From Actinomyces sp. (lineage in GTDB: Bacteria > Actinomycetota > Actinomycetes > Actinomycetales > Actinomycetaceae): DNA of 9,751 nucleotides. The first letter of the stretch is position 1. Every line of letters starts with the position of its first letter. A program made the position numbers and the translations under genes. The notes under the pieces were generated by a model, which worked only from the letters and a program-made list of their open reading frames with translations, made no database searches and had not been told where the DNA came from. Positions 1 to 6,755 of this stretch are shown here, in pieces. Where the stretch lies: assembly GCA_018375675.1 (NCBI GenBank), contig JAHACW010000072.1, forward strand, positions 1 through 9,751, read 5' to 3'.

Positions 1-119
1 TCGCGCTGCCAATTCTCCTTGAACCAGCCTCGGTTATCGCCGTGAACAGTCAGATCAATGCGCAAAAAGCCGGGGATCGGCGTGGTCGTAATCCCCAGGG
101 GCTTAGCGGTGGGCGCCAT
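1..119 (-). CDS. rfbC: dTDP-4-dehydrorhamnose 3,5-epimerase, N-terminal part (partial)
   Basis: The minus strand reads from an ATG at 119-117 through 39 codons and off the window edge, so only the N-terminus is visible. The stretch IPGFLRIDLTVHGDNRGWFK, followed by ENWQR, matches the start of RmlC/RfbC epimerases, where a D-x-RG-x-F-x-E motif opens the cupin fold. The enzyme epimerises C3 and C5 of dTDP-4-keto-6-deoxyglucose, the third step to dTDP-L-rhamnose, in the cytoplasm. A ribosome-binding site AAGGA (on the minus strand, about 125-129) lies just upstream of the ATG. From general knowledge, Bifidobacterium and Actinomyces relatives often carry RmlC fused to RmlD (the reductase); whether that holds here cannot be seen. 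Divergence from rfbA, which makes the pathway's first intermediate, supports the call. Confidence 0.85.
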   Translation of the reverse strand, partial: MAPTAKPLGITTTPIPGFLRIDLTVHGDNRGWFKENWQR

Positions 120-169
120 GGTTCTTCCTTACGTGCGTGGTTTTTGTGCGGACGCAACATTCCATGTAA

Positions 170-175
170 ATACTA
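170..175 (-). promoter_or_regulatory. Possible -10 box for rfbC
   Basis: The minus strand reads TAGTAT here, a 4/6 match to TATAAT that also fits the actinobacterial TANNNT pattern. It would give a leader of about 44 nt before the rfbC ATG. No convincing -35 hexamer is seen at 17-18 bp, so this is a weak call. Confidence 0.25.
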
Positions 176-191
176 TCCGATCTGCACCCCT

Positions 192-208
192 GCGGCGGTG
201 TGCGCCGC
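192..208. repeat. GC-rich inverted repeat in the rfbC/rfbA divergent spacer
   Basis: GCGGCG (192-197) and CGCCGC (203-208) are perfect inverted repeats around a 5-nt loop. A second, overlapping short inverted repeat, CGCCC-CAT-GGGCG, lies at 206-218. The pair sits between the two outward-facing genes, upstream of both proposed promoters. It could be a regulator site or simply a result of high GC content; nothing in the sequence decides between these. The rest of the 120-314 spacer holds only the promoter and ribosome-binding elements noted separately. Confidence 0.35.
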
Positions 209-233
209 CCCATGGGCGCGCGCGGGCGCAAAG

Positions 234-264
234 TTGTGGAAAAATACTGTTCTATAGGGATAAT
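234..264 (+). promoter_or_regulatory. Probable promoter of the rfbA operon
   Basis: This is an AT-rich island in otherwise GC-rich DNA. GATAAT (259-264) matches the -10 consensus at 5 of 6 positions. TTGTGG (234-239) is a possible -35 with a 19-bp spacer, and TGGAAA (237-242) would give 16 bp. Transcription would begin near 271, leaving a leader of about 44 nt that carries the GGAGG ribosome-binding site of rfbA (306-310). Confidence 0.45.
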
Positions 265-314
265 TGTCAACGACGCGCGACCCACACGAGGACGCGCCGG
301 GAAGCGGAGGCAAC

Positions 315-1187
315 ATGAAAGGCATCATCCTGGCGGGCGGCTCGGGCACCCGTCTGAACCCGATTACGCTGGGGACATCGAAGCAGCTCGTCCCCGTCTA
401 CGACAAGCCGATGATCTACTACCCGCTGTCGACCCTTATGCTGGCGGGCATTTCTGAGGTTCTCGTCATCACGACCCCCCACGACGCTCCGTCGTTCCAC
501 CGCCTGCTCGGCGATGGCAGCCAGCTCGGCGTCAACATCTCCTACGCTGTCCAGCACGAGCCCAACGGCCTCGCGCAGGCTTTCGTGCTCGGCGCCGATC
601 ACGTGGGCAACGACAGCGCCGCCCTGGTCCTGGGCGACAACATCTTCTACGGCCCCGGCATGGGCGCGCAGCTGCGCCGCCACGTCGACCCCGACGGTGG
701 TGCCGTCTTCGCCTACCACGTGTCCAACCCGCGTGAGTACGGCGTCGTGGAATTCGACGAGGAGTTCAACGCGCTGTCCATCGAGGAGAAGCCTGAGCAC
801 CCCAAGTCGAACTACGCGGTGCCCGGCCTGTACTTCTACGACAACGATGTGGTCGAGATTGCCCGCAACCTCAAGCCGAGCGCGCGTGGCGAGTACGAGA
901 TCACCGACGTGAACCGCTCATACCTCGAGGCTGGCAAGCTCAAGGTCGAGGTTCTCCCGCGCGGCACCGCGTGGCTCGACACCGGCACGTTCGACTCCCT
1001 CGCTGACGCCACCGCCTTCGTGCGTACGGTCGAGGCCCGCCAGGGCATGAAGATCGGCGCCCCGGAAGAGGTCGCGTGGCGCATGGGCTTCATCGACGAC
1101 GAGGGTCTGCGCCAGCGCGCCGAGCCCCTGGTGAAGTCCGGTTACGGCGCTTACCTGCTCGAGCTGCTTGAGCGAGAGGGTCGCTGA
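315..1187 (+). CDS. rfbA: Glucose-1-phosphate thymidylyltransferase
   Basis: This enzyme makes dTDP-glucose from glucose-1-phosphate and dTTP (EC 2.7.7.24), the first step of dTDP-L-rhamnose synthesis, in the cytoplasm. The 290-residue length is typical of RfbA/RmlA. Visible motifs are the nucleotide-binding GGSGTRL (8-14), [15 protein letters not shown] (23-37), EPNGLAQAF (82-90), the metal-site LGDNIFYG (106-113), the EEKP motif (157-160), GLYFYD (171-176), GEYEITDVN (192-200) and WLDTGT (220-225). The ATG at 315 is chosen because GGAGG lies 4 nt upstream and translation begins directly with the conserved MKGIILAGG. An upstream in-frame TTG at 264 would add 17 unconserved residues over the promoter. 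It is the first gene of an operon; its TGA is immediately followed by the GTG of the glycosyltransferase. No damaged motif is seen. Confidence 0.97.
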   Translation: MKGIILAGGSGTRLNPITLGTSKQLVPVYDKPMIYYPLSTLMLAGISEVLVITTPHDAPSFHRLLGDGSQLGVNISYAVQHEPNGLAQAFVLGADHVGNDSAALVLGDNIFYGPGMGAQLRRHVDPDGGAVFAYHVSNPREYGVVEFDEEFNALSIEEKPEHPKSNYAVPGLYFYDNDVVEIARNLKPSARGEYEITDVNRSYLEAGKLKVEVLPRGTAWLDTGTFDSLADATAFVRTVEARQGMKIGAPEEVAWRMGFIDDEGLRQRAEPLVKSGYGAYLLELLEREGR

Positions 1188-1943
1188 GTGAGCCGTCCCA
1201 GTGCTCAATCCCGCCTGCTCATCGTCATTCCCGCGTGGAATGAGGAGGAGGTGCTTGGTGACGTCCTCGAGATGGTGAAGGCTGAGAAGCCTTCCTTCGC
1301 GGACATCCTCGTGGTCTCCGACGGGTCGACGGACGCGACCGCCGATATCGCGCGCGCCGCGGGCGTGGCCGTCCTCGACCTGCCGCTCAACCTGGGGGTC
1401 GGTGGCGCGATGCGCGCCGGCTTCCAGTACGCGCGGCGCGTGGGCTACGAGTATGCGTGTCAGCTCGACGCGGACGGCCAGCACGATCCGCGCGAAATTG
1501 AGACGCTCATCGAGACGGCCTCGAGCGAGCACGCGGACGTCGTCATCGGCTCGCGTTTCGCGGGTAAGGGCAACTACCACGCGAGAGGCCCGCGCAAGTG
1601 GGCGATGAACCTCTTCTCGTTCATCCTCTCGCGCGTGTGTGAGACCCACCTGAGCGATACGACCAGCGGGTTTAAGCTCTACGGCCCCCGTGCGCTCGCG
1701 CTGTTCGCGCACAACTACCCGGCCGAGTACCTGGGTGACACGATCGGTGCGCTCGTCATTGCGGCGCGCTCGCACCTGGTCGTGCGCGAGGTCGGCGTGC
1801 AGATGCACCCGCGCGCGGGCGGTGAGCCCTCCCACAACCCGATCAAATCGGCGCTCTTCCTGGTGCGTGCGACGATGGCCCTCGCGGTCTCCCTGTCGCG
1901 CCCCGGTGAGAAGGTCGCCCCGGCACCGGAGGAGACCGCATGA
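1188..1943 (+). CDS. Family 2 glycosyltransferase (DPM1/polyprenyl-phosphate type)
   Basis: The 251-residue protein has the GT-A fold signature of GT2 enzymes: IPAWNEE (14-20), SDGSTD (44-49), the NLGVGGAMRAGF stretch (68-79) typical of dolichyl/polyprenyl-phosphate sugar transferases, the metal- and nucleotide-binding LDADGQHDP (93-101), and SDTTSGFKLY further on. No transmembrane segment is visible at the C-terminus, so it is probably cytoplasmic or peripheral. The likely role is transfer of a sugar from a nucleotide donor to a lipid carrier or a growing surface glycan; donor and acceptor cannot be read from sequence. The GTG start at 1188 abuts the rfbA stop and has GAGAGGG 7 nt upstream (1174-1180). 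Its end overlaps the DUF2304 gene by ATGA. Linkage to rfbA suggests a role in rhamnose-containing cell-wall polysaccharide; rhamnose itself as its substrate is inference. Confidence 0.9.
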   Translation: MSRPSAQSRLLIVIPAWNEEEVLGDVLEMVKAEKPSFADILVVSDGSTDATADIARAAGVAVLDLPLNLGVGGAMRAGFQYARRVGYEYACQLDADGQHDPREIETLIETASSEHADVVIGSRFAGKGNYHARGPRKWAMNLFSFILSRVCETHLSDTTSGFKLYGPRALALFAHNYPAEYLGDTIGALVIAARSHLVVREVGVQMHPRAGGEPSHNPIKSALFLVRATMALAVSLSRPGEKVAPAPEETA

Positions 1944-2332
1944 GCCCCACGTACGTGCTTGGACTGGTGTTCGCGATCATCATCCTGGTGATGGTGTTCG
2001 TCAAGATGCGTAACTCGGGCCTGAAGGAACGCTACGGCCTGTGGTGGTACTGCATCGCCTTCTTTACGGCGCTGCTGTCCATCTTCCCGCCGATCCTGAA
2101 GTGGAGCGCGATGCAGCTGGGCGTCGTCGTCCCGCTGAATCTCGGGTTCTTCGTCGCGGGTGTGGTGCTGCTGCTCCTGTCGCTGCGTTTCTCGGTGGAC
2201 CTGTCGCGGTCGGATGAGGATCGCCGTCGCCTGACCGAGGAGGCCGCGATCCTGCGCCTGCAGGTGGAGGATCTGCAGCGCCGCGTTGATGCTCTTGAGG
2301 CCTCCCGTCAGGGGGACGGTCAGTCTCGCTGA
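1940..2332 (+). CDS. DUF2304-family membrane protein
   Basis: This 130-residue protein has three hydrophobic helices at about 4-22, 34-54 and 62-82, a short conserved-looking LKERYGLWW loop (28-36), and then a charged heptad-like region at about 90-122 (RRRLTEEAAILRLQVEDLQR) that should form a coiled coil in the cytoplasm. This layout fits the DUF2304 family, which commonly follows GT2 genes in actinobacteria and Gram-positives. Its molecular role is not established; a membrane anchor or partner for the soluble glycosyltransferase is the obvious hypothesis. The ATG overlaps the GT2 stop (ATGA) and has GGAGGAG (1928-1934) 5 nt upstream, so the two are probably translationally coupled. It is the last gene of the rfbA operon. 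Confidence 0.85.
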   Translation: MSPTYVLGLVFAIIILVMVFVKMRNSGLKERYGLWWYCIAFFTALLSIFPPILKWSAMQLGVVVPLNLGFFVAGVVLLLLSLRFSVDLSRSDEDRRRLTEEAAILRLQVEDLQRRVDALEASRQGDGQSR

Positions 2333-2356
2333 GGCGCGCGCTTTCACGACAATTAA

Positions 2357-2403
2357 CGAGGCCGGGGCCCGTCAGGTGGAAACCTGACGGGCCCCGGTTC
2401 TCG
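2357..2403. terminator. Strong bidirectional hairpin terminator
   Basis: A perfect 16-bp stem pairs 2362-2377 (CCGGGGCCCGTCAGGT) with 2382-2397 around the loop GGAA, a GNRA-type tetraloop on the plus strand. After a 1x2 interior loop, CGAG (2357-2360) can also pair with CTCG (2400-2403). It lies between the convergent DUF2304 and phosphotransferase genes and can stop transcription from both sides. The T-tract after the stem is poor on the plus strand (TTCTCG). On the minus strand the following sequence is more U-rich (GTTAATTGTC). Confidence 0.85.
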
Positions 2404-2450
2404 ACATGGGAGCGCCCCTGGGTGGTCGGTCCGCGGGTGGAGCGGCGCGG

Positions 2451-3626
2451 TTAGCGCAGCAGCGTGCCGTCGGGACCGAGGCTGAGGCGCTCGGTGGGGG
2501 CGGCGGGGTCGACCTCACCCTCGGCGAGCTTGCGCTTAAGTGCGGAGGCCGGGCGCGACACGGGGACGGTGGGCTCGTTGGAGTCGTCGTCGGTGTCTGC
2601 GGCGCTCGGAGTCGGCTCCGAGACCTCGATCGGCGAGGCCGAGGGGGACTCGACGGGGGTCAGGGAGATGCGCGCCCCCATCGCGGAGGCGTGCGAGGGC
2701 AGCAGGGGTTCGCCGTCCAGGTCCTTGGCCAGGTCGTCGAGCATCGCGCGGGCCTCCTCGACGATGGAGGAGTCTTCGGCGTGCAGGCCGTGCACGAGCC
2801 AGCGCACGAGCGCGATCTCGGATAGGAGCTGGGCGCGCGTGAAGATGTGCAGGTCGGTGGCGCGGCGCTCGTGGCCGTAGGTCTCACGGAAACGGTCGAG
2901 GAATGCATCGGAGGCGGTGGCCTGGACCCATGCGATGTCGAGGGCGGGATCTCCCACGTGTGCGCTGGTCCACCCGCCGATGGCCAGGAGCGAGCCGCGC
3001 TTCACGGACAGGCAGCGCTCCTGGATGTCACCGTGGATGGGCGCGGAGGGGAAGCGCCACAGGGACACGTCCTCGAGGGCTGCCTCCCAGCGGCTCCACA
3101 GGGCGGCGGGGATGGCGACTTCGCGGGCGGCCTCGTCGAGGAGGGCGAGGTTGCGGTCGCGGCATTCGATGGCCGTGTAGGTGGGCAGACCGATCGAGGA
3201 GAAGACGGTCTCGGGGAGGTTGTGCAGGGCCGCGAGGGCGCGTCCGAGGGACGCAGGCAGTAGGGGGTCGGTGTCGAGATCCTCGTCGGTGGGGGCGGTA
3301 CCGCCCGGGTCACGGTGGACGTAGACGGAGCCTCCGCCGCTGGTCTTTACCTGACCCGCCAGGCGGGGCACGTCGAAGGGGATGTAGTCGTGGTCGTGTG
3401 CCTGTCCGAGCCGGTCCAGGATGCCGGAGGTTGCCTCGAGTGCGGGTCCGGAGACCTCCTCGTGGGGGCAGGTGACGATCCAGCGGTGTCCGGCGGCGTC
3501 TTCGATGCCGGTCACGGTGGAGAGCTCGTCGCTGTAGGTGGGCGGTCGCAGGGCGGTGACGCGCATGCCGGGGACGGCCGCGGTGGCCAGGGCTGCCAGT
3601 TCGAGGGGGCTCTTGCGGGAGGTCAT
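2451..3626 (-). CDS. APH-fold phosphotransferase-like protein, probably degenerate kinase
   Basis: The 391-residue protein has the C-lobe of aminoglycoside/macrolide phosphotransferase-like enzymes: APIHGD (195-200), then GDPALDIAW (225-233). In active members the pattern is HGD-x4-N and later I-D-W. Here the catalytic Asp200 is present, but the Asn position is Cys205 and the metal-binding Asp position is Gly218 (IGGW, 216-219), so it may not phosphorylate anything. Residues from about 310 to 391 form a Ser/Pro/Asp-rich, probably disordered tail ending in LSLGPDGTLLR. The ATG at 3626 is chosen because the upstream extension to 3800 is unconserved-looking and crosses the opposing tadA start; AAGG lies 2 nt before the ATG and a TANNNT box 6 nt before it. 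It runs convergent to the rfbA operon and divergent from tadA. Substrate and role are unknown; a resistance enzyme is one possibility but poorly supported. Confidence 0.78.
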   Translation of the reverse strand: MTSRKSPLELAALATAAVPGMRVTALRPPTYSDELSTVTGIEDAAGHRWIVTCPHEEVSGPALEATSGILDRLGQAHDHDYIPFDVPRLAGQVKTSGGGSVYVHRDPGGTAPTDEDLDTDPLLPASLGRALAALHNLPETVFSSIGLPTYTAIECRDRNLALLDEAAREVAIPAALWSRWEAALEDVSLWRFPSAPIHGDIQERCLSVKRGSLLAIGGWTSAHVGDPALDIAWVQATASDAFLDRFRETYGHERRATDLHIFTRAQLLSEIALVRWLVHGLHAEDSSIVEEARAMLDDLAKDLDGEPLLPSHASAMGARISLTPVESPSASPIEVSEPTPSAADTDDDSNEPTVPVSRPASALKRKLAEGEVDPAAPTERLSLGPDGTLLR

Positions 3627-3632
3627 TGCCTT

Positions 3633-3638
3633 AACGTA
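3633..3638 (-). promoter_or_regulatory. Leaderless-type -10 box of the phosphotransferase-like gene
   Basis: The minus strand reads TACGTT, fitting TANNNT, with exactly 6 nt (AAGGCA) before the ATG at 3626. That spacing places the transcription start at or next to the start codon, as in leaderless actinobacterial mRNAs. No clear -35 hexamer is visible. Confidence 0.4.
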
Positions 3639-3701
3639 TCGCGGCCTGGGGCCGGGCGCTTCTCCCCGCGCGGGCGTCAGGAGGATTGAACGGATGTGGG
3701 T

Positions 3702-3731
3702 TTGCTCCTTGCTGAAAAACTCTGTTACTTT
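3702..3731 (+). promoter_or_regulatory. Candidate promoter of the tad operon
   Basis: TTGCTC (3702-3707) and TACTTT (3726-3731) are separated by 18 bp, and TGT directly before the second hexamer forms an extended -10 element. The stretch is AT-richer than its surroundings. The predicted transcript would have a leader of about 32 nt containing the ribosome-binding site at 3756-3762. The -10 matches TATAAT only weakly (3/6), so this is tentative. Confidence 0.4.
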
Positions 3732-3755
3732 CGACACATTGGCTTGGTCTGTAGC

Positions 3756-3762
3756 AAGGAGG
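3756..3762 (+). promoter_or_regulatory. Consensus ribosome-binding site of tadA
   Basis: AAGGAGG is a full match to the anti-Shine-Dalgarno complement, 7 nt before the ATG at 3770. It fixes the tadA start. Confidence 0.85.
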
Positions 3763-3769
3763 CGCAGCG

Positions 3770-4984
3770 ATGGAAGCCACGACGCGCGCACTCGCCGCAC
3801 GGGTGCGTGAGGACTTAGCCGCGAGCGGAGTCGACGCGGCCCGAGACCCTCGATCCGTGCGTCTGCTCATTCATCGCGCCATCGACCGTTTCGCACCCGA
3901 CCTGCTGCCCGCGGCCCGCGAGCAGGCCGAAGCGGACCTCATGGACGACATCTGCGGTCTGGGCCCGCTTCAGGCGCTCATGGACGATCCCTCGGTCGAG
4001 GAAATCTGGATCAATGCAGCCTCGCGCGTGTTCGTGGCCCGTTCGGGTGTCGCCGAGCTGACCAGCCTCATCCTCACGGACGAGGACGTGCGCACCCTCG
4101 TCGAGCGCATGCTCCACCACTCCGGGCGCAGGCTCGATCTGTCCAGTCCCTTCGTGGATGCGATGCTCGCGGGAGGGGAGCGCCTCCACGTCGTCATTCC
4201 GCCCGTCACGGGATCGTCGTGGAGCGTCAATATCCGCAAGCACATCCAGCGCGCTCGCACCTTGGATGACCTGGTAGCGGTCGACATGCTCGCTCCTCCG
4301 ATGAGGGATTTTTTGGCGGCCGCCGTCTCCGTGGGGCTCTCCGTCCTCGTCTCGGGCGGCACGCAGGCCGGTAAGACGACGCTCCTGCGCGCGCTCGCGG
4401 GGGAGCTGCCCAGGTCGCGCCGCGTCATCTCCTGCGAGGAGGTGTTCGAGCTGGGCCTGGCCAACTGGGACCACGTCGCGATGCAGACGCGCCCGGCCGG
4501 TGCGGAGGGAACGGGCGAGATCACGCTGCGCGACCTCGTGCGCGAATCGCTGCGTATGCGCCCCGAGTACCTGATCGTCGGCGAAGTCCGAGGCCCCGAA
4601 GCCCTCGATCTGCTGGTGGCCCTCAATGCGGGCGTGCCGGGCATGGCGACCGTGCACGCGAACTCGGCCCGCGAGGCCCTCGACAAGCTCTCGATCCTGC
4701 CGCTCCTGGCGGGGGAGAACGTGACGACGGGGTTCGTCACCCCGACCCTGGCCTCGTCCATCGATCTCGTGTGTCACGTCGAGCGGGGCGCGGACGGACA
4801 GCGCCACGTCGCCGAGATCATGGCGGTCCCGGGGCGCGTCGAAGGAAATCGGATCGAGACTGCCACCCTCTTTCGCTTCGATGGGCACAGGTGTGTCCGA
4901 GGCGCGGGCGGCCTGGACCTGCACGATAGTTTTGCTGCCGCCGGCTTTGACCTCGCATCCCTCCTGGATTGGGGACCGGCGTGA
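3770..4984 (+). CDS. tadA: Tad pilus assembly ATPase TadA (CpaF family)
   Basis: This cytoplasmic hexameric secretion ATPase drives assembly of Flp/Tad pili. At 404 residues it is a usual length for actinobacterial TadA. An N-terminal domain contains GLGPLQALMDDPSVEEIWIN (63-82), the typical CpaF opening. The Walker A is GGTQAGKTT (196-204) instead of the textbook GGTGSGKTT; Lys202 and Thr203 are kept. An Asp-box region follows (RVISCEEVFEL, 218-228), with Glu where classical members have Asp. The Walker B with catalytic Glu272 lies in PEYLIVGEVRG (265-275), and the His box is MATVHANSAREALDKL (292-307). The ATG is set by the AAGGAGG site. It opens the tad operon and overlaps tadB by GTGA. 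The altered boxes resemble the actinobacterial helicase/secretion-neighbourhood ATPase branch, but no adjacent helicase is present here. Confidence 0.95.
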   Translation: MEATTRALAARVREDLAASGVDAARDPRSVRLLIHRAIDRFAPDLLPAAREQAEADLMDDICGLGPLQALMDDPSVEEIWINAASRVFVARSGVAELTSLILTDEDVRTLVERMLHHSGRRLDLSSPFVDAMLAGGERLHVVIPPVTGSSWSVNIRKHIQRARTLDDLVAVDMLAPPMRDFLAAAVSVGLSVLVSGGTQAGKTTLLRALAGELPRSRRVISCEEVFELGLANWDHVAMQTRPAGAEGTGEITLRDLVRESLRMRPEYLIVGEVRGPEALDLLVALNAGVPGMATVHANSAREALDKLSILPLLAGENVTTGFVTPTLASSIDLVCHVERGADGQRHVAEIMAVPGRVEGNRIETATLFRFDGHRCVRGAGGLDLHDSFAAAGFDLASLLDWGPA

Positions 4985-5847
4985 TCGCGATCGTGTGCGG
5001 GCTCGTGTTCGGGATCGGCCTCGTCATGGCCGTGTCCCCCTGGTTCACGCCGCCCCCGGCCTGGCGGCCGTGGGGGCCGTGGAAGCGCCTGCGCGAGGAT
5101 GTTGCCCGTGCTCGCATCCCCGGATTGACAGCCCTGCGCCTCGTCGCCCTAAGCCTCGGAGTCGGAATCGTTGTCGCGCTCGCCATCCTGGTTGTCACGG
5201 GAGCCTGGCCCGTCGCCCTCATCGTCTCCGTCGGCGTCGCGTTCCTGCCCTACGCGTGGGTTGTCTCCCGCCTCGGCGCGCACGCGAAAACCGTGAGGGC
5301 TGCCTGGCCCGAGGTTATTGACGCCATGGTGTCCGGCGTGCGCGCGGGCACTGCGCTGCCCCAGGTGCTCTGCGACCTGGCCGAGGAGGGGCCCATCCCC
5401 GTGCGCTTCGCCTTCGAAGCCTTCTCGCGGGATTACAGCGCTAATGGCCGTTTCGAGCTCGCTCTGGACACTATGAAAGAGACGGTCGCCGACCCCGTTG
5501 CCGACCGCATCGTCGAGGCGCTGCGCATCGCTCGATCCGTGGGTGGGGCGGATCTGACGCGCCTGCTTCAAGACCTCGCCTCGCTCCTGCGCGAGGATGC
5601 GCGGGTGCGCGGAGAACTTGAGGCGCGTCAATCCTGGACGGTTGGCGCTGCTCGTCTCGGCCTCGCGGCCCCCTGGGTCGTCCTGCTCCTCCTGTCGGGA
5701 GGTGGGGCGAGTGCGAGCGTCTGGAACTCGCCGGGCGGTATCGCCGTCCTATGCTCGGGGGCCGGCATCTGCGTCATCGCCTACCTGATCATGAAGGCCA
5801 TGGGGCGCCTGAGCGTCGACCCGAGGAACCTTGGGGGCGTGCGATGA
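4981..5847 (+). CDS. tadB: Tad pilus membrane platform protein TadB
   Basis: This is one of the two inner-membrane platform proteins that couple TadA to pilin extrusion. The 288-residue product has hydrophobic helices at about 2-19, 52-72 and 76-94, a cytoplasmic type II secretion F-like helical domain from about 100 to 220 (VIDAMVSGVRAGTALPQVLCD, with the paired pattern RSVGGADLTRLLQDLASLLRED later), and C-terminal helices near 224-241 and 252-271. The GTG at 4981 is preferred: it overlaps the tadA stop as GTGA with GGGGA upstream. An in-frame TTG at 4969 would add four residues and cannot be excluded. Its own stop overlaps tadC as ATGA, so translation of tadA-tadB-tadC is probably coupled. 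Confidence 0.88.
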   Translation: MIAIVCGLVFGIGLVMAVSPWFTPPPAWRPWGPWKRLREDVARARIPGLTALRLVALSLGVGIVVALAILVVTGAWPVALIVSVGVAFLPYAWVVSRLGAHAKTVRAAWPEVIDAMVSGVRAGTALPQVLCDLAEEGPIPVRFAFEAFSRDYSANGRFELALDTMKETVADPVADRIVEALRIARSVGGADLTRLLQDLASLLREDARVRGELEARQSWTVGAARLGLAAPWVVLLLLSGGGASASVWNSPGGIAVLCSGAGICVIAYLIMKAMGRLSVDPRNLGGVR

Positions 5848-6740
5848 ATCCGTGGGCACTGCGAGCTCTCGACCTGGCTGTCGCCCTCATCGGCGGTGCT
5901 GGCCTCGTCCTCATCTTGGTCGCCGTCCTCGCGCGCCGCCCCTCCTTCGCTGACCGCGTTGCGCAGGGGCGCGTTCAGGAGCACGCACCCTCCGCAATCG
6001 CCGCGTGGGCGCGCCGCGTGAGCGCCTCCGCCCTCGATTCTCTCGGATCCACCAGCGAATCCGTGGCCCGTAGGCTCGCCCTGGCCGGTATGAACCCGGA
6101 CGTGTCCGTCTTCCGGCTGCGCCAGGCGGTCGCGGGGGTCGCAGGCCTCGTCACCGCATGCGCCCTCGTTTCCGCGCGCCACGCCTCCTCCCTGCGCGCC
6201 TCCCTCATTCCCCTGTGCGCCTGCGCGCTCGTCGGCATCCTCCTCGGGGTTGCCGGCATGGACCGCTTCCTCACCATGCGCGCACACGCCCGACAGCGCG
6301 CGATTGACGCCGCCGTGCCCGACTGCTCTGAACTCCTCGCACTCGCGGTGGCCGCCGGCGAGTCGATCCCCGCCGCCATCGAGCGTGTCTCCGGGTGCGC
6401 GGGAGGCCCCCTTGGGGCAGAGCTCTGGCTGACCGCCGGGCACATCCGTAACGGCACTCCCTCCGTGCGTGCTCTCGCCGACCTCGTCGAGCGCACCGAA
6501 TCCCCAGCCCTCACGCGCCTGAGTCGCACGCTCACCACGGCGATCGATCGCGGCTCGCCCCTGGCCTCGGTCCTGCACGATCAGGCCCGGGATCAGCGCG
6601 AACGCTCCCTCGCCGCCCTCATGGAAGAGGGTGGGCGACGCGAGATTGCGATGCTCCTGCCCGTCGTCTTCCTCATCCTGCCCGTTACCGTCATGTTCGC
6701 CCTCTACCCGGGGCTTATCGCCCTGGATTTCACCCCGTGA
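5844..6740 (+). CDS. tadC: Tad pilus membrane platform protein TadC
   Basis: This is the second platform protein of the Tad machine, expected to pair with TadB. The 298-residue product has an N-terminal helix (about 11-30), a linker, a helix pair (about 94-110 and 120-138), the F-like cytoplasmic domain (about 145-262, including AVPDCSELLALAVAAGESIP at 157-176) and a C-terminal helix (about 268-288) beginning REIAMLLPVVFLILP, a pattern common in TadC. It starts at the ATG at 5844 inside the tadB stop. A longer in-frame reading from 5751 lies wholly within tadB and is rejected. A 15-nt gap separates it from the pilin gene. Confidence 0.9.
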   Translation: MNPWALRALDLAVALIGGAGLVLILVAVLARRPSFADRVAQGRVQEHAPSAIAAWARRVSASALDSLGSTSESVARRLALAGMNPDVSVFRLRQAVAGVAGLVTACALVSARHASSLRASLIPLCACALVGILLGVAGMDRFLTMRAHARQRAIDAAVPDCSELLALAVAAGESIPAAIERVSGCAGGPLGAELWLTAGHIRNGTPSVRALADLVERTESPALTRLSRTLTTAIDRGSPLASVLHDQARDQRERSLAALMEEGGRREIAMLLPVVFLILPVTVMFALYPGLIALDFTP

Positions 6741-6755
6741 AGGAAGGAAACAGTC

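Noticed and set aside
264..314. Extended TTG start for rfbA at 264
   Set aside because: It would place coding sequence over the probable promoter, adds unconserved residues, and lacks a ribosome-binding site; the ATG at 315 starts the conserved protein.
918..1835. 305-codon minus-strand open frame antisense to rfbA and the glycosyltransferase gene
   Set aside because: It is the same type of high-GC antisense shadow; no family motif.
2406..2825. Plus-strand open frames over the phosphotransferase-like gene
   Set aside because: They are Gly/Arg-rich shadows of the minus-strand gene, which has recognisable HGD and GDP-x-x-D motifs.
3627..3800. Upstream extension of the phosphotransferase-like protein to 3800
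   Set aside because: It would run through the opposing tadA promoter and start region and has no family-like sequence.
3815..4924. 369-codon minus-strand open frame antisense to tadA
   Set aside because: It is a shadow of tadA; the composition is Arg/Asp/His-rich with no domain, and no promoter or ribosome-binding site was seen for it.
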